Source of the DNA: Maylandia zebra
Lineage: Eukaryota > Chordata > Actinopteri > Cichliformes > Cichlidae
Direction of reading: 5' to 3'
Length of the DNA stretch: 64,000 nt
Assembly (NCBI RefSeq): GCF_041146795.1
Contig: NC_135185.1
Location: 23,394,529-23,458,528, forward strand
A model generated the notes under the pieces. It saw only the letters and a list, made by a program, of their open reading frames with translations, had not been told where the DNA came from and ran no database searches. This document shows, one piece after another, positions 48,561 to 63,017 of the stretch (positions within the stretch are counted from its first letter, which is position 1; each line of letters begins with the position of its first letter). Both the position numbers and the translations under genes were made by a program.

Positions 48561-51500
48561 AGGTTGTGCAAAAAGAAAGTAGTTGACAATAGAGAAAAAT
48601 CCAGCAAAGAAGTACTTAAGTACTTTTTGTGCACAGTATGGTTTTATGCATTTTACGCTTATTCATCATATATAATTTCAGCAGTATTATGGTTTAATTA
48701 ATAAAAAGGTCTGAAATGCTTTTTATTGCTGCTTGCCCAGGGTGAGCTGCTTCAACTATTTTATAGAAAAGCATGCAATGCATATTTAAACATTTTGCTC
48801 ATTATCTATTGTACAAGTCCTCATCATAACGCATTGAGAGGTCAGTGCATCATTAACAAAGCAGCAGTCACAGGCGACAAAGGGTAAGAACAGATCATTT
48901 GAAAAGTAAACAGTTATGCAGAAATAACCAACGGAAAACATAAAAAAAAAACCTGTGTTTTGATTTCACTAATCAAAACACAATTCCTTTAAACATTAAA
49001 ACTGGTTAGCATTAAACAGGGAAAGTACAGAGTACACTCAGAAGTTTAATCATTTCAGGCTCTTGGTTGAAGCTGGATCAGGCTTTCTTTCAAGATATGC
49101 AGCCTTTGCAGTGGCCTAAATTTCTTTAAATTCAAACAATGTTCAGATATGAACAGATATGTTTCCATAGATAACTGCCTTTGTGCACATTAAATCTCTC
49201 TCTCTTCAGAGCTTAAAATCTTTTTACTTATGTTAAATTGTTCTTCAGTAGGATTCTTGTTAGTCATATATCAGACGTCATTCAGGTACTGATGATATAC
49301 ATCTCAAGTCCTCCAACGCAGCCTTTTAAAGTAGTGTAAATCTTTGCATATGTCATTTGTTTCTTTTACCCACAGTTATGGGCTGTTCTACTAATACAAA
49401 TTACCTCAGCATTGAGGGATGTGTGTGCACAGAGCGGTCGATGCGTCTTAGTGTGTCAGAGCATGCACACGGCAGCCTACTCTGTGTGCACGCATGGGGA
49501 GTGAGGTGGAGATGGACTGACTGACAGCGTAAAAGAGAGAGTGCACCTAGTTAAACTCAAGACTTTTCCATGACTTGCTCCCTGTGGCATGCACTCTATC
49601 TGAGAGACTAATTGAACTGCATGGCTTTATCAGTATAAACTTTTCAAGGGTCAGCTCCATCACTTCAGAGGACGATGGAAAAACGTTGTGTTTTTTCAGA
49701 CTGGTGGCAGCTCACCTTCGAATAAAAAGCAGCAGCTCCACAAGATTGATGACGGTTGTTTAAGAAAATTTAGCAAAAGAATTTTGCTCATTTTCTCCCA
49801 AACATATTCCCTAAGAGAATTCCCCTTATCTGAGAGCTCAAGTATTTTTAATCCACGGAAAAGTTAAAACACAAACACTTGTTTGCTGATAAAAGACAAC
49901 TTGGGAGGTAAGTGTAGTTAGTGTAATTCACCTTTGTTTTCTTTTTTACAGCGAAAGTTATGACCAAACTGACTGATAGCGCTCGACATGAGCAACAACA
50001 CTGATTTAAGTTAAACATGCCTTTCCGCTTACATAAGTCCATGTGGGAGAGAGAGTGACTTTTTAGGCATAGTACGCTGTGTTTTGGTTTATTTTGAATA
50101 GAATCTATTGATAGCCCTTTAATGAGGTTTTACTGGAAAGAAAAAAAAACCCATTTGGTTTGTTTTTTTATATAACATTCTTGCCTCTGATGACCTATTG
50201 CGCTTTTTTGGTTTTTCAAAGAGGGTTAGATCTAAATCCTCTTCCCTTTCACTTCTCTTCCTCTACAAACTTACATGTCTCAGCTCTACATCTGTAACAA
50301 GGCACACACAACGCTGTCACTCCATTTTTATTTTCTGTCTGTTTAACTCCATGTCCCCGTCTCTCTGTCCTCACTTTTTCCACTCTGATCTCTACGGAAT
50401 AGCAGCAGCCTGTGGCTTAGCACATTAACGCACAAAACTCCGACACAAAGTGGACGCCAGCGGTCTTGTATTGATCAAAGCTTTAAAAGCTTTAAACTGA
50501 GATGCACCTTGCATCACTGTTAAACAGAGAGCTCAGTCCTGGGGTGCTCTGACTCATCAGTCCTCTGGGCTTTTAGCTGTGCATCCAACTGTTGCATTAT
50601 GTCTTGTCTGATGAGTTTCAGAGAGCGGATTTGCAGAGTTGCGCATGTTTGAGTCCGGTTATCTTTGCAGGGATGCAGGATTTGTTTCAAATAGCAATTT
50701 GTGGTGTTTTGTTCTCGATTGGTTTATCACATGTATCAATGCTGTAGTGTAATTTGGAAAGTACATTGGTTACATTTTATTGGGCAATAATGGCGCTGAA
50801 CAAAATCACAGGTGTCACTTTTACTATGGTTGCCTTTTACCTTATCTCACTGAGCCTTATTTAGATTGGCCACCAAGAGAGACGAAAGTTCTTTGACCTA
50901 TGATTTAGCAATGTCAAGGCGCAGGTGTCATTATGCTCTCCCTCCTCATCATCCTTCATTTTACCCCCCTGACTCCTTAACCTTTTAGTCCCCCCTTCTT
51001 GTTTGCATCCCTCTCCATGTATCTTATTCTAACTCTTCCCTCGCAAACAGTGCCAGATATGTGTCTACGCTTGGTAGGTCGACTCCAGACAGGTTATAAA
51101 TAACTATCTGAGTTTTTGCTTCATGTCCTGAGAGCTCTACTTTCTTCTCACACTTGAGGAACCATGGGAAAAGAATCTTTCCCTTACGCACATGGTGCTC
51201 ATAATAACAGACACAGTTGTACATAAAACCTTCAAGCCCCTGCACCCCTTTGCAAGCTTCGCACAAACACAGAGGCACAGTTATGCATGAACACAAAGAA
51301 TAAAACTCAGTGGCTTACAGAGTAAGGTTGTAGCACTAAAATAGCAAGGGAACTGTTTATAATGAAACAAAACCTGAAGTGTGGGAATGCAAAGAGCATT
51401 TCTACTGTTGTGTAAGTATGGGAATGTTGTTGGAACAACAGAATAGATTAAAAGTATGGGATAGCGAAAGAACAAGAAAACAATCAAAGTGGAGCAAAAA

Positions 51501-53930
51501 GGGAAAAATCTAAAGTTGCATCAAGGGTAAGCGTTTTGTTTAATGATATGTTTTAGGAAATAAAAAGGGGTTCTTGTGAGTTTATGCACAGAGGAGTGAT
51601 AGTGAAACAGTGTTAATGTGGACTATAGCTGGGAGTCGAGGCGAATTCAGGGGTTGGCAGGTCAAACTCTGCTGACACACCGGGATCAGCGATGGGATTG
51701 TTTCCATTGGAAAGAATTCCAAGAATGAGCTAGAAGAGCTATCAGTGACTTCACTCGGAGGACTCTGACAGCAGTTTTAATACACAGCCAGGCGCACACG
51801 CTCTCACACACTTTTAAAGATACTGCATCTCATGCCAACAATGGTGTGCGAGACACACTCCCCCCCCCCCCAATGTCACAGGGTTCTCAGTGACTCTGAC
51901 CAAGCAGTCATCTTACAAAATGAATGCTGTCACCTCTGACCACAAACGCTACAGTTAGCAAAAAAGATTTACAGTGTGAAGAAACTTTGACTGAATATAA
52001 GATGAATCTAGTTAAATTCATACAGGCCACAGTTAAATTTAATAGAAAAGTATGCTTAGAAATGATGCACATTTTGGGAAACATTTACTTTAATTTACCT
52101 AAAAACAACATAACTGAGTAAGTTGGAGCTGAGTTTTCACTGTTTTTTCAGATAGCAAAATGTTGGTGTGCTGTAGAAGTCCTTAGTGATAGGTTTAATT
52201 CACAGTGGCTTTGCAACACAACAAAAAAATCTGATGCAAATGGTGTTAAGTCCTGTCTTTTCACTTTCTTACTTTTCAGCATTATTAAAAAAAAAACACG
52301 AATGAGGAAACAGCTTGAACTTGTTTCAAGGAACATTTTAGGGTGTTACGGATAAACATTTCTGCAGTCAGATCTTAACTTGTCCTGATGAGGGTATTAT
52401 AACTTTATTGTTCTGCCATTTGCTTGTCTCAGTTTGGTTTTCAGAGTTAGGTTTAAAGGGGGAAAAACAAATACAGTTTGCAGGGTTGCAAAAAGTCTAA
52501 CTTCAAAGGTTCTTTACTGAGTTAATCAGCTCCAAAGTGACTGACGAAAAAGAGCTGAAAATAAGAACTGCTTAAAATGTCAAAGTTCCATGGAAAGATG
52601 CTGGAGGGCCCGCTTTCATATCTCCCTTAACCTCGGAAACACAGGACCTTTCTTTATTAAACCTGACGTATATTGCTTTCTTCAGCAATATTTGACGGAC
52701 GCCGTGGAGTTCAGAGGTCTCTGGCTGACGTCATATGATTGCGTAGCTGGATGCAAGTTCAGTCAGCTTCCCCAAGGGCTGTAGTTATCCTTTTCTAACT
52801 TCTTGTAATTTCTTCTTTCCATGATCTCATGACTTTTTCCACTGAGATCAAGAAACAGCTATTAAGAATGTCACAAAGGACATTCATTTTCTAGTCTATT
52901 CAAAACCAGACGTGGCGGCTTCCTGGGCCAGACACACACATTCTGCAGCCGACCACCATTATCAGCTGGGGGGTATTAATAACTCTTTATGTTCCATTTT
53001 TTTCCAGGAAGAAGGAAGCGGGACAGAATGACCTTTCATTGTTCCATTTCCAGGAAGTGACCCTAAGGCCCCAAGAGTACCACCTTGGCCAGTATATGAG
53101 GCCCTTGGCCCCCAAAGGGCCTACTGCAGCAACTCTTATGAACTATTCCCAGTACCAGGCAATCCAAGCTGACCTCGAGGGTCACAAATAGAGCACATGG
53201 CAGCAAATCACCTGTGAAGTTTCCATTGTAACAGTGATCAGAAAGCTTTTTGCTTAGTCCCTTAACTCCCCCCCCCCAGTTCCCGGTTACAGCTTTTCCA
53301 CTCAACCACATTTTATTAGTCTCGTTTCATTCTGGAGAGTGTTTATGAGTAGTGCTTGAGGAGCTGCTTCCTCGGGGTAAGACAGCGTTCTATCCTTAAT
53401 TTTGCAGAAAATGAAGTCTTTCAAAAAAAACTGGCAGGGAAACCCATCGTTCTTTATACTGCTGGATAGCACCACCTTATTTTAAACGTACCATTTAAAA
53501 AATAAATACATTTTTAAAGAACTTAAAATGAAGTCGGTTCAGTGTTCAGGAATGAGGTTTTGCTTATACTAGGTGTAACACTGTGTGCAAGCTGTAGACA
53601 GGAAGTAACATGCGGCCTGCTCTCGCTTCTATATATACACACACATATATTTGATACATGCATCTGTTTTCGTAGAGAGAGAGAAAGAGATTCTGTATGC
53701 GAAAGATGCGAAGCAGGAAGTAATACCGCTTTTCTCTAACCATTGCAGGTGAAGTGAATAGAGAGGGGGGGGGGGGGGGGGGGGGGGGGGGGTAGGGGTT
53801 AAGATAGAGAATGTAAGTAAACACTGAAGTAAAGTCTCTTGGAAGATACTTCAAATGTGCTGGAGGACTACCCCTCTAAAAACAGCCATTAACTTGTACT
53901 GTAAACATGGAAGTCAGACTCACACAGCTG
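48561..53930. other. intergenic, no gene recognised
   Basis: Ordinary AT-rich sequence between the 48-kb promoter-like region and the end of lbh. It has short chance frames only and C-runs (51861-51871, 53268-53277). No exon, RNA gene or element with termini could be supported. Confidence 0.5.
53765..53792 (+). repeat. G28 homopolymer
   Basis: An unbroken run of 28 G just beyond the expected 3' end of lbh. It is likely G-quadruplex-forming and length-unstable, and the length may also be uncertain for sequencing reasons. Confidence 0.9.
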
Positions 53931-55651
53931 GATAGCAAATTCAAATGTTTATTTACAGCCTTTGTAATAGTCACTGAGAAGAGTGGTCTAAATACAAAAA
54001 TAATAGGGAAAAAAACAAAACAAAAAAAACAAAACAAACAAAAAAAAAAAACAAGAGAAAGATGGCGGCTTATCTCCCTGAGCTTTACAAAAACAATGTG
54101 GGACCTGCAGGTGACAGGAGAGAGAGATGTTCTGTACACAGCCCTAATGCCACAAAATGAGAAAATATAAAGACAATATCTCAGACATGCTTCTACAACA
54201 GTTAGAAACTGACCCCACATACACCAAGTCATGATGACTGAGTGGAGAAGAACACAAACACTGTAGGCAAATAAACTGACATTACTACCAGAGAACCAGT
54301 AACAATATTAACAGCGTTTGGCAAACATCAGGAGTTCCAAGAGCGACGTGAACAAAGATTACTTCTGCAAACTGTGGCCCACGGTGCGAATTCTCTACAA
54401 CCTGTACTTCATGGTGTTGCTTCAAAAGTATGGCTGTTTAAAAAAAACAAAAAAAAAACAAAAAACAAAAGAGGAAGACTGGGAAAGACAATCAAATGTG
54501 TACAGCTCAGAGTGAATCTCAGACTTTGTCTTTCTAAAAAGTTAGAAAGAAATCAAGAAAGAAAAAAAAAAAAAAGACGATCAGTGCACTACAAGGCCTC
54601 GGGAGTCGGCTCACTAGGAACAAGTATTTACATATCCTTCATTGGGTCTGTGCATTGCTTTATTAAGTGCTTTTCAAAATTTAACATTTCCCATCCTTAT
54701 TCAGCTTTTCTCTTTGAACAGCAGCCTGTCGGTGACACTTTTTGTTCTCAGTCAGATCATTTTGCTGCATCATCAAAATACTGTCCATCATAAGGCTTTC
54801 AGGAGGCCAGTGTCATGAGGGGGATCATAGCATAACTTGACTTTGGTACATAACTGGGGAAAATGAAGACGTCCCACATATATTTATCATGCATACCATT
54901 TTTCACCTCTGATTTTCATAACACTTCTTCCCCCCCCATTTATTTTTTTAATTTCTTTAAATGCGAGTGGCTGACAGTGAAGGACACCCCCCCCCCCCCA
55001 AAAAAACCTCCCAAAACTAAAACATTCCCAACAACATTTTGCACAAAACCCATTCAACAGACAAGTCACAAAGTTTCAGCTTCTCCAGAACAGACAAGTC
55101 TACAGCAGTGGCAATTACAATAATAATAATAACATAGCAAACCAGATTCTGAACACAAACATTGACAGTGTACTGTACAATAATTCCCACGGGTACCACA
55201 ATAGTTCTGCATACAAGTAGGAAGCCTCTGGGGTCATGACGCCAGCCATTTTGAAGTTAGGTACAGAGCAGTAGTAACATCCTGCAGTGCGAGACCTGTC
55301 CATGGAGCACTGAGCTGCCGCTGTCCAACAGGACATCTTGTCTGGGCCGAGACACACACGGTGGTAAGAAGTAGGTGAAGGTTAGAGGTGTGCATTGTCT
55401 GATCTCTTCCAAGTCTGTTTTTGATTGATTTGCAGTCCAGGAGGATACGTTACGATGTCATAAAAGTGTGTTTATGTGTGCATATTGCTTCTCGCGTGGA
55501 GGGATTTGTTTTTCTTTTTTGGTGTCATGGGAAACGAGACGGCATCTGTCAGTTGAGTGAACTGGAGTGCTGATGTGAAGTATAACCAGTGTATGAAACG
55601 GGACAGTCCATCAGAAAGAAGAAAGAGTGTATGGGTGCTATAACACAGCCT
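53931..55651 (-). other. lbh: lbh 3' UTR (probable)
   Basis: Noncoding sequence after the lbh stop on the minus strand. AATAAA on that strand (complement of 53948-53953) would end the transcript near 53.93 kb, giving a UTR of about 1.7 kb. Contains A-rich and C-run tracts. Confidence 0.5.
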
Positions 55652-58600
55652 CTAGTGCTGCGAGTTCTGTGCTGGCTGTCCATTTTGAATGCTGCTATTC
55701 TGTTCCTCTTCTTCCTCTTCGTCCTCCTCCTCCTCCTCACTGACCAAAAACTCCTCTGGAGGCCAGCGAAGCTCCCCGCTCTCAACTTCTCCTTCTGTCG
55801 GCTCAACCACAATGGATGGGAGGCGATCTTTGAGCTTACAGCAACGGTCAAAATCCGAGGGGTCTGGGAATATCTGTAGAGAAAATACACAAATGGTTAT
55901 TCATCTGTCATTAGCTGAACGGGGATACTAGTTGGGCTCTGAAATGTAGTGGAGCGTCAGCTATCCCCCCCCCAAAAAAGTTATTTGTAAGCAAGACTTT
56001 TGGATTCCTACAACTTAACTTGAATCTTGTGCAAGTGTTGCAGGCACCACTATAGGGCTGCAACGAAGGAGGAAGTGATGCGAAGACTAAACATCTGCGA
56101 TAGGAACGGGTTGATTAAAATCCCAGTGGCATACCTGTGCTTACCCAACCCACATTCCTTCAGTTATACCAGCTTTCTGCATAGATGCTGCACAAGGGTC
56201 TGTATGGGTAAATGAGGCATCTCTAGCAGGACTTAGGATAAATGCTGCCTCATGTTTAATCTCAATGTCTTGGAAGGAATTGTGCCAAGCAGCTCATAGC
56301 CGCTTATGAGCGTCACCCGCAACTCTGAGGATTATACAATAGCATAATCATAACATTTTAAACCAAGAGTTAAAAAAAAAGTAAAATTTCACTGCGACAT
56401 GATTTGTGCATAATTAGGAAACCTATCCCTGTAACAGTCAGCTTTTGAATATTGAACACTTCTGTGGATGTAAAGTCAAAAAATCTCCTCGGAAAGAACA
56501 CGAAATCTGTTGCGTTATCTGCAAATCCATGTATGCTGATAAATGTGGAGTGTCACACTAAAATATTTGGATCTGAACTGAAGGGCATGAGAGACAGACT
56601 GACAACAGAGATTACACGCATTCCCTGTCCTGGCAAGATTTGACATCAACCTCAGACTTTCTCTGTTCTCAGAAACAGGAGGAATGGCCCAGGGGAAAAA
56701 AGCCTGCCACTCCTGGTCCAAGAACAGCATTTTTTTCCCCCCCTCTTTTTTGCTGTTGTTTGGATAAAGTGGATGAATATTTTTAGACCTGCATATTTCA
56801 TTCCTAGACATTTGGGGGTGGGGTAAAGGGGGGCGATGTCGCTGTCTGGGCATAGAGCCGAGTGGAAAGAAAGCATTAGATGGGGCAGGAGAGAAAGTGA
56901 GACAAGAGATAGAGGAGATCCAGCTGTGTCCAAGTCTCCATGAATTCCATAGGAGACAGATGAGAAGGGAGGAAAAAGAGCTAAGAAAGCAAACGAGGAA
57001 AATCTCCCAGGTTATAAAAGGTTGTACGTGTCCATTAGTCATTTTTGTTTTACATTCTTCAAACCCAGGTGCATAACAAACTGTGCCAAGTAAATGCCAT
57101 GTAATTATGTGTGCACGCAGATCCGTATTTATGTGTAATGCTTGAGTCGATCTGCATTTCTGGCCAGCATCGCTAATCCTCACTGTGCGTCAGCACCAAG
57201 GGGAGTTGGGCAGTGAGTGACCTTGCCTTCGGACCCCTAGCTAAAACATGTAATCACTTTCACTTCCAATGACAGGAAGTGAAGACACATCACCCAGGCA
57301 CAATGTAGGCTATTTTAAGCTCTTCTAGCGTGGTTAGTTGTGAATCATGACATTGCCTTGTGATAATTCAGAAAGTCAACATCTACTCAGTTTTCACCAT
57401 CTAGTATCATAGCTCATATTTATTTTAGTAGCTTTTGTAATAGCATCTGGGATTTCATGGCCATGGTTACTAGAGTCAAAGTCCTAGGAACTCATAATAG
57501 AGGAAGCTACTGATGGAGCATCACCAGTTCATACAGGGCTTCTCTAAGGAGATCCTGGGACATTGGGCAGGATAAGGATAGAAAGAGTGAGGGAGTGACA
57601 CACTGGCACCCTCCTTTTCTCTTGGCCCCTCTCAGACAGACTCACAGCTGTGGTGTGAATTGAGTGGAGAGGAAGTGGGCCTTTTCCTCTAGGTCAGTCT
57701 ACATCCTCTCTGAGTCATAGTCTTCACACACAGCTCTATACGGTTTATAAATGCACCAAACACACAGTTTGACACTATAATGAAGTTTTAAATGATCAAA
57801 ATGAACTTAACAGGAGATGACCTCTTTGATAAGTATTCCATCTTCATGTTAATTTCCCTCCCGTAGAGTATTGACAGAAAGCCTTTTAATTTTTAGACAG
57901 TAAAATAATGAAGCAGCTGCATATTCAAATAATTTCATTTCTAAGATGACCCTGCTCAGCTGACAGCAAAACAAAGCCTTTGGCTACAACTTGTCAAGAC
58001 CACCTGATAGCCGCTTTTAAAAACACTAATCTGTTGAGGGTTTATTTTTGTGACGGACCTCGGATAATTTGAATGTGCAGACCTCGGACAAGTCAGTCGG
58101 ATAGACAGACTTTTAGGCTGTAACAACTATAATCTGCAATGTCCTTTCCATTACATATTGGAATTTTATAGAAAGAAACAGCACAAGGGCTGTGCAATTT
58201 AGCTATAATGCTTTCTTATCATCGTAATCTCAGTATCTAGGTGGGCATTCTTGCTTTATCTTAAAACACAGATTTTTATCTGTAATAATTCTAATATTTG
58301 CTTCGCTCGTAATGATGGAAGAAAGAAAATAATCACTATATCATTAGATGATACTCAGATTCAAGATAATAAATGGATAAAAGCAGATATGAAATGACAA
58401 TGCTGCATAAAAATGCACAGGCTGGGAATTTGGAAGGAAGTGCTGTTTATCTGTCATGCATGCACGTGTGTCCTACCTGGAAGGAGAGTCTGTCCTTGCT
58501 GGGGCTGAGCCTCATGTCCTCCATGGGGGTGCTGTTGATCATCACCTCAGTCATATCTCGGCTGGGCACAAACACTGGGCTGTAGGGTTGAAAGAAGAAG

Positions 58601-61600
58601 ACAAGCAATGTGATTAGACACAGTGACGATCATAGCACAGTTGCCCGGCATCTGCAGAGAAAATAAAAACACTAAGAAGATTTATAGTGTTGAATTATCT
58701 AAATGTTTCTAATCAATAATAATGTAATCCCCGTGTATTTTGTATGGCATACTACTGCGCAGACTGTATACAGTGAAGATAAACGGATAAAAGTTCAAAG
58801 GCTATAATAACTAACACAAGCATGCCAATGAGAGAGAGAGAAACACTTATCAAACCATCTATTTGCAGCCCAGGTCTGAAAGTTATGGTTGATCTATTTC
58901 CCTGCTGATGTTTGACAGTTTTGTTTATACTCTGCACATCTCCACCACAACACAACACGCATCCAGTCCGTCTGCTTTGCTAATGCACTGCAAAGCTGCA
59001 GAGCTCATGATGCGGCTTGCATAAGGTGGCCGTTTCTCAATACAGAGTGATGTGCTCTTGCGCTAGCAACCAGAGAACAGTCATTGTGAGAGTGTGCTGG
59101 GGGCGTGCTGTGGTATTTGACTGGGGAGGAACTTGATGCACTCAGTTCCATCAAAGCTTGGCCAAACTTTCCATTTTAGATGAAAGTAGCAAGAGGTTGT
59201 TTATCCAAGCTCAGTGCATTCACTATCCAGCATTGTCGCAGTAACGCTTAAAGCAGGTCCCAAGACTCGCATAGATGCTGTCTTGAGACAAGATGCTGAG
59301 CGGCCTTCTCACGCTCTCTATTTAAAGCCTGGTGCCTAGTGGTCAGTGGCCACAGGCTTGTGGTTTGTGTGGTCACTGGCTAAAAAGGACAAAGAAAATA
59401 GAGCATGCCAAGAAGCTCACTCACATGCTCACATTATCCAGTTTGATGGGCTTGCTTATTTATTTATTTTTTGGGACAAGATGTGTGGGCTTCACTTAAC
59501 CTACTTTAAATCAGAAATTCAGACGGAGGGTTTATTTTTAGATGCATCAGAAGCATGAAAATTATATTTTTTTAAAAGGTAGGCTTTGGTGAAAATGGTA
59601 TTATGGTATAACTTTTCTTTTTTAAGGATCTGCTGAATTCTCTGACAGAGACATATTTTATTAAAGAAATAAATATATATTGATAAGGGGAAAAAAACTG
59701 AAGTCTCTCTACAAACAAATCTGTCAAACCCTCACTTTCACTTCATCTGCCATTACATGGAATATATTATGTGGAATTTCTGCGTAAAGTACTGTTCTGC
59801 CTTATTATCTCCATGCATGACTCATTCAAAGCACAGCGTCCTGACAATCCCCTCTGCATTGCTTCAACCTCGATGTTTGAATGGAAGATTTTTATTGTTG
59901 ACCTTTGTTTTTGTTTGAGAAATTGTCAAGATGACACCAACCCACAAGAACTAACATTAAAAAGTTAAGAGAGCCACAGGCTAGAACAGCACTCAGATCA
60001 TTCACTGACCCCTGGTACAACCCAGGATTTCTAGGTCTCCGCTTTGTGTATCTGAACCTTTAATCAGTACCGTCAACTTTTGAATGTAACACATGTACCT
60101 ATACACATACTGCAGTTTCTATGTAGCCTAAATTAAGATGGGATTATTAACAAGGGGGACTGAATCATGAGATATAAGACCGAGATCTTTAACCCCTGGG
60201 GCATAGAAATAATCAATTTTTCCATCCCTAAATATACACAACCTCTTGTTGTTTCAGGAAGAAAGACTGCCATCATAGCAGGGTGTACAATGGCTCTGAA
60301 AATGTTAAAATTAAAAAGCTTCCGTCTGAATCACTGTTAAGTAACCTTTTCTGCGCTAGTGAGACGACTGGCCAGAAACAATAGCCGGATATCCAGAAAT
60401 AAACCGAGGAGGCTTGAGGGATATGCAAGGTTTAGGATGGGAAAAAAAAAGTCAGCTCAGGTTATTCTTTAACTAATATCATCGCTGAGTGGGGTTCAGA
60501 GGAGCGTGAGGCAGACATGCAAAAACAGCAGAGGTGGAGACAGAAGGATGACAGTGAAGACCTGAGCAGGAGGAGAAGAGGGGAAAGGGAGGGAGAGAAG
60601 GAAAAGAAAGATAAACACTTAGGACTTGCCAGTCATATTTCTGTTCGGGGATCTATAAACATCCTGCTCAGCTAAGAATAACAGAACATCAGCCTAATAA
60701 AACACAAAGGGGCACAATGAGGAGGAAGTAGGGGTGCACGAGTAACAAGTCAACCTGGGAGGAAACAAACATGCACAAATAGTCCTGGAATTACTGCTTC
60801 AGGTGTCAGGGAGGGATCGACGACATGCCCCTCTCAAAGAGGACGCAGGAGTTATCCAAGCAACCAAGTGGTATAGATTAGATGCATTCAGCATGACCGC
60901 AACTCGCACGCTTACATGTGACCTTAACAGAGTTAAGGAACAGACCGCCTATTTCTGTAAGCAAGAAACACATTAAAGATACATGATCTCAATGATTAAC
61001 CGGTGAGGCTGGTGGTGCAGATGGCACTTAATCTCTTACCTCTTGACCCAGTCAGCCTAATGCATACCTGGTCCTGCCAGCTTCCTAATGCCTCAGCGAG
61101 CCAGGCCACAGATAGATAGCCAGTACCATCACGAGGCCACTACGGTCCAATATGTTCTTGACCATATGTCCAAAGTTTAGAGCAATTCAGTTAATTAGTT
61201 GATTGCTGGGTTCAAGCATAGCTCTTTAAAGCGCTTGCTGTACCAAATCTGCTCTACTTATTCCTAACAACGCTGACCTTACGCTGGAGCCTTTTCACAT
61301 ACAAACGACATGAACTTCTTTGGGTTTCTACAGGAAAGCCTTTCCAACTGCTGTCAAAAATCTTCCTTTTCAAAACGTGAACAAAAACTGAGTCTGCTTG
61401 TTAAACAAATGTGACGGTTGTTTTATTCACCTGTCCCTGAACTACAAAGAGGCTAGCTCCATGCTAGTTCCTTGCTTCTCTGTAGTGACGCTGACTGGAG
61501 CCCAAATGGTCTTTGCAACAATCTCACGCCACAAGAGGAATGTGCAACTTGCATTATTAACATTGTTTCCCCTCTGAACACCCCTGCTAGTCCTTACTAC

Positions 61601-63017
61601 TACTACGACGATCATAAATCTAATGCAATGTGGCAAACACAGAGCAAAGCTGATGAGGTTCAGTGCCAAGTGCTGTGCTTTCCACCACCCAAGTCACCCA
61701 GCTCTGCAGGTATGCGGGGCTCAATGAGTAGGACCCTCAGAAGTGAGCAGGAACAAATGAGTTGAATCCAGATTCCTGTGGGCTGACCATCACTGAAAAC
61801 ACATCATATATCAGTGTCCTCTGCGATGTATGTGGAAAATTATCTCTTTACACTGTTGCCAAGTGCTTACTCATATTGAATAGTTTGAGAAACTCAACCA
61901 ATGGAAGACATTTTTCTCTTTATATGTGATGTAGTATTTTATACAAGATGATGGCATTTTGGGAGAGAAATGTCTTCTTGTTGGCACAGAGAAAGGCAAA
62001 GACTTCAGTGCAGCATAACAATCTTGTTTCGCACTCTGAAACAGTTACACCACTCTGATAAAACTAAAGAAGTGAAGGTTTCTGACAGAAGCGCAAGCCT
62101 ACTGTAAGTAAGCTCAGGCGAGAAAGCAACGTGTGGTTAAAACAAAGAGGTCGATTTTGAACTTCCTGGTAGAGACAAACAGAGGCCTACTGAGGTTTTA
62201 ACAGTGCTCGCAAAACCATTTTTTTCAAAGCAGCTTGCATATCCTCTGTAAAGAAAGGAAAATATTTGACAGAAGAGAATTAAAAATGCCCGAACAAACA
62301 AAGACACATTCCTTATTCCTCCATCAAAGAGTGAATTATGGAGTCATGGTAGGCTACTGATTGCCGGCTATGGAAAATGTAACACTGATAACAGATATTA
62401 GTAATAGATAGGGCGCACTTCTCTTTTTGCACGTTCAGTATTTAAGACCAAAAACTGAAAGCAAAGGTCCTATTACATTCACATACAGCAAAGTAAGCCT
62501 ATTTGTTCCGAGCTTCCAAAAATGGCATGAAAGTGAGAAGAGATCAACTTACATTTACTGTCAAATGGACTGAAATAAGCTGAAAATGATGACAGCACAG
62601 TGAGACTAATGCACCTTTCTAAACTGGCGCATGGAGCAGTACCTAAACCTACCGAATATCCTGGTAACCATTTGATTTTTTTCTTTTAAGACCGAGACCT
62701 ACAATATTCTCGTTTTCCAATCTGAGTGCTGTGACATTTCCAATTTCAGGGGCAACACCCCACAGAAAATCTCAAAGGAAACATGAGTGGGTGTAGCAAC
62801 AAAAATAGGGTGGCTGATTTTAAGGGAAATCACCAATCTAAACGAAACAACTAAATCCTTCATTGTTCTTGTCTGTCAGGTGCAATGCCGAGAAATCCAG
62901 CGCCTGACATATAATTAGTTACGATTTTTAAAATGCATAAACAAAAGCACACACATAAACAGGTACGAACGGAAAACAGAGTACTCACCAGTATATCTGC
63001 GGTGAAAATACAGACAT
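55652..63017 (-). CDS. lbh: limb-bud and heart (LBH) transcriptional cofactor (three coding exons)
   Basis: Small, largely disordered nuclear protein that modulates transcription in heart, limb and epithelial development and is a Wnt target in mammals. Exons: 62989-63017 (29 nt, MSVFSPQIY), 58477-58579 (103 nt) and 55652-55873 (222 nt including TAG); all sites are GT/AG and the phases close to 117 aa. Hallmarks: MTEVMINSTPMEDMRLSPS, then the conserved core FPDPSDFDRCCKLKDRLPSI, VVEPTEGEVESGELRWPPEE and an acidic tail. The tail holds an uninterrupted Glu/Asp run (SEEEEEDEEEEEEQ) followed by NGQPAQNSQH. This makes it a little longer than the roughly 105-residue mammalian protein. Intron 1 is about 4.4 kb and intron 2 about 2.6 kb; neither contains a recognised gene. 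Confidence 0.96.
55874..58476 (-). other. lbh: lbh intron 2
   Basis: Noncoding. It contains a 222-codon open frame on the minus strand (56515-57183) with no recognised domain and a composition unlike a conserved protein. Pyrimidine- and purine-rich tracts occur near 56730 and 56960. Confidence 0.6.
58580..62988 (-). other. lbh: lbh intron 1
   Basis: A long first intron without recognised transposons bearing clear termini. Purine-rich stretches occur at 60530-60610. First introns of developmental genes often hold enhancers, but no specific site is claimed. Confidence 0.6.

Noticed and set aside
53564..53854. Proline-rich peptide encoded across the G28 tract
   Set aside because: The Pro run is only the homopolymer read on the opposite strand.
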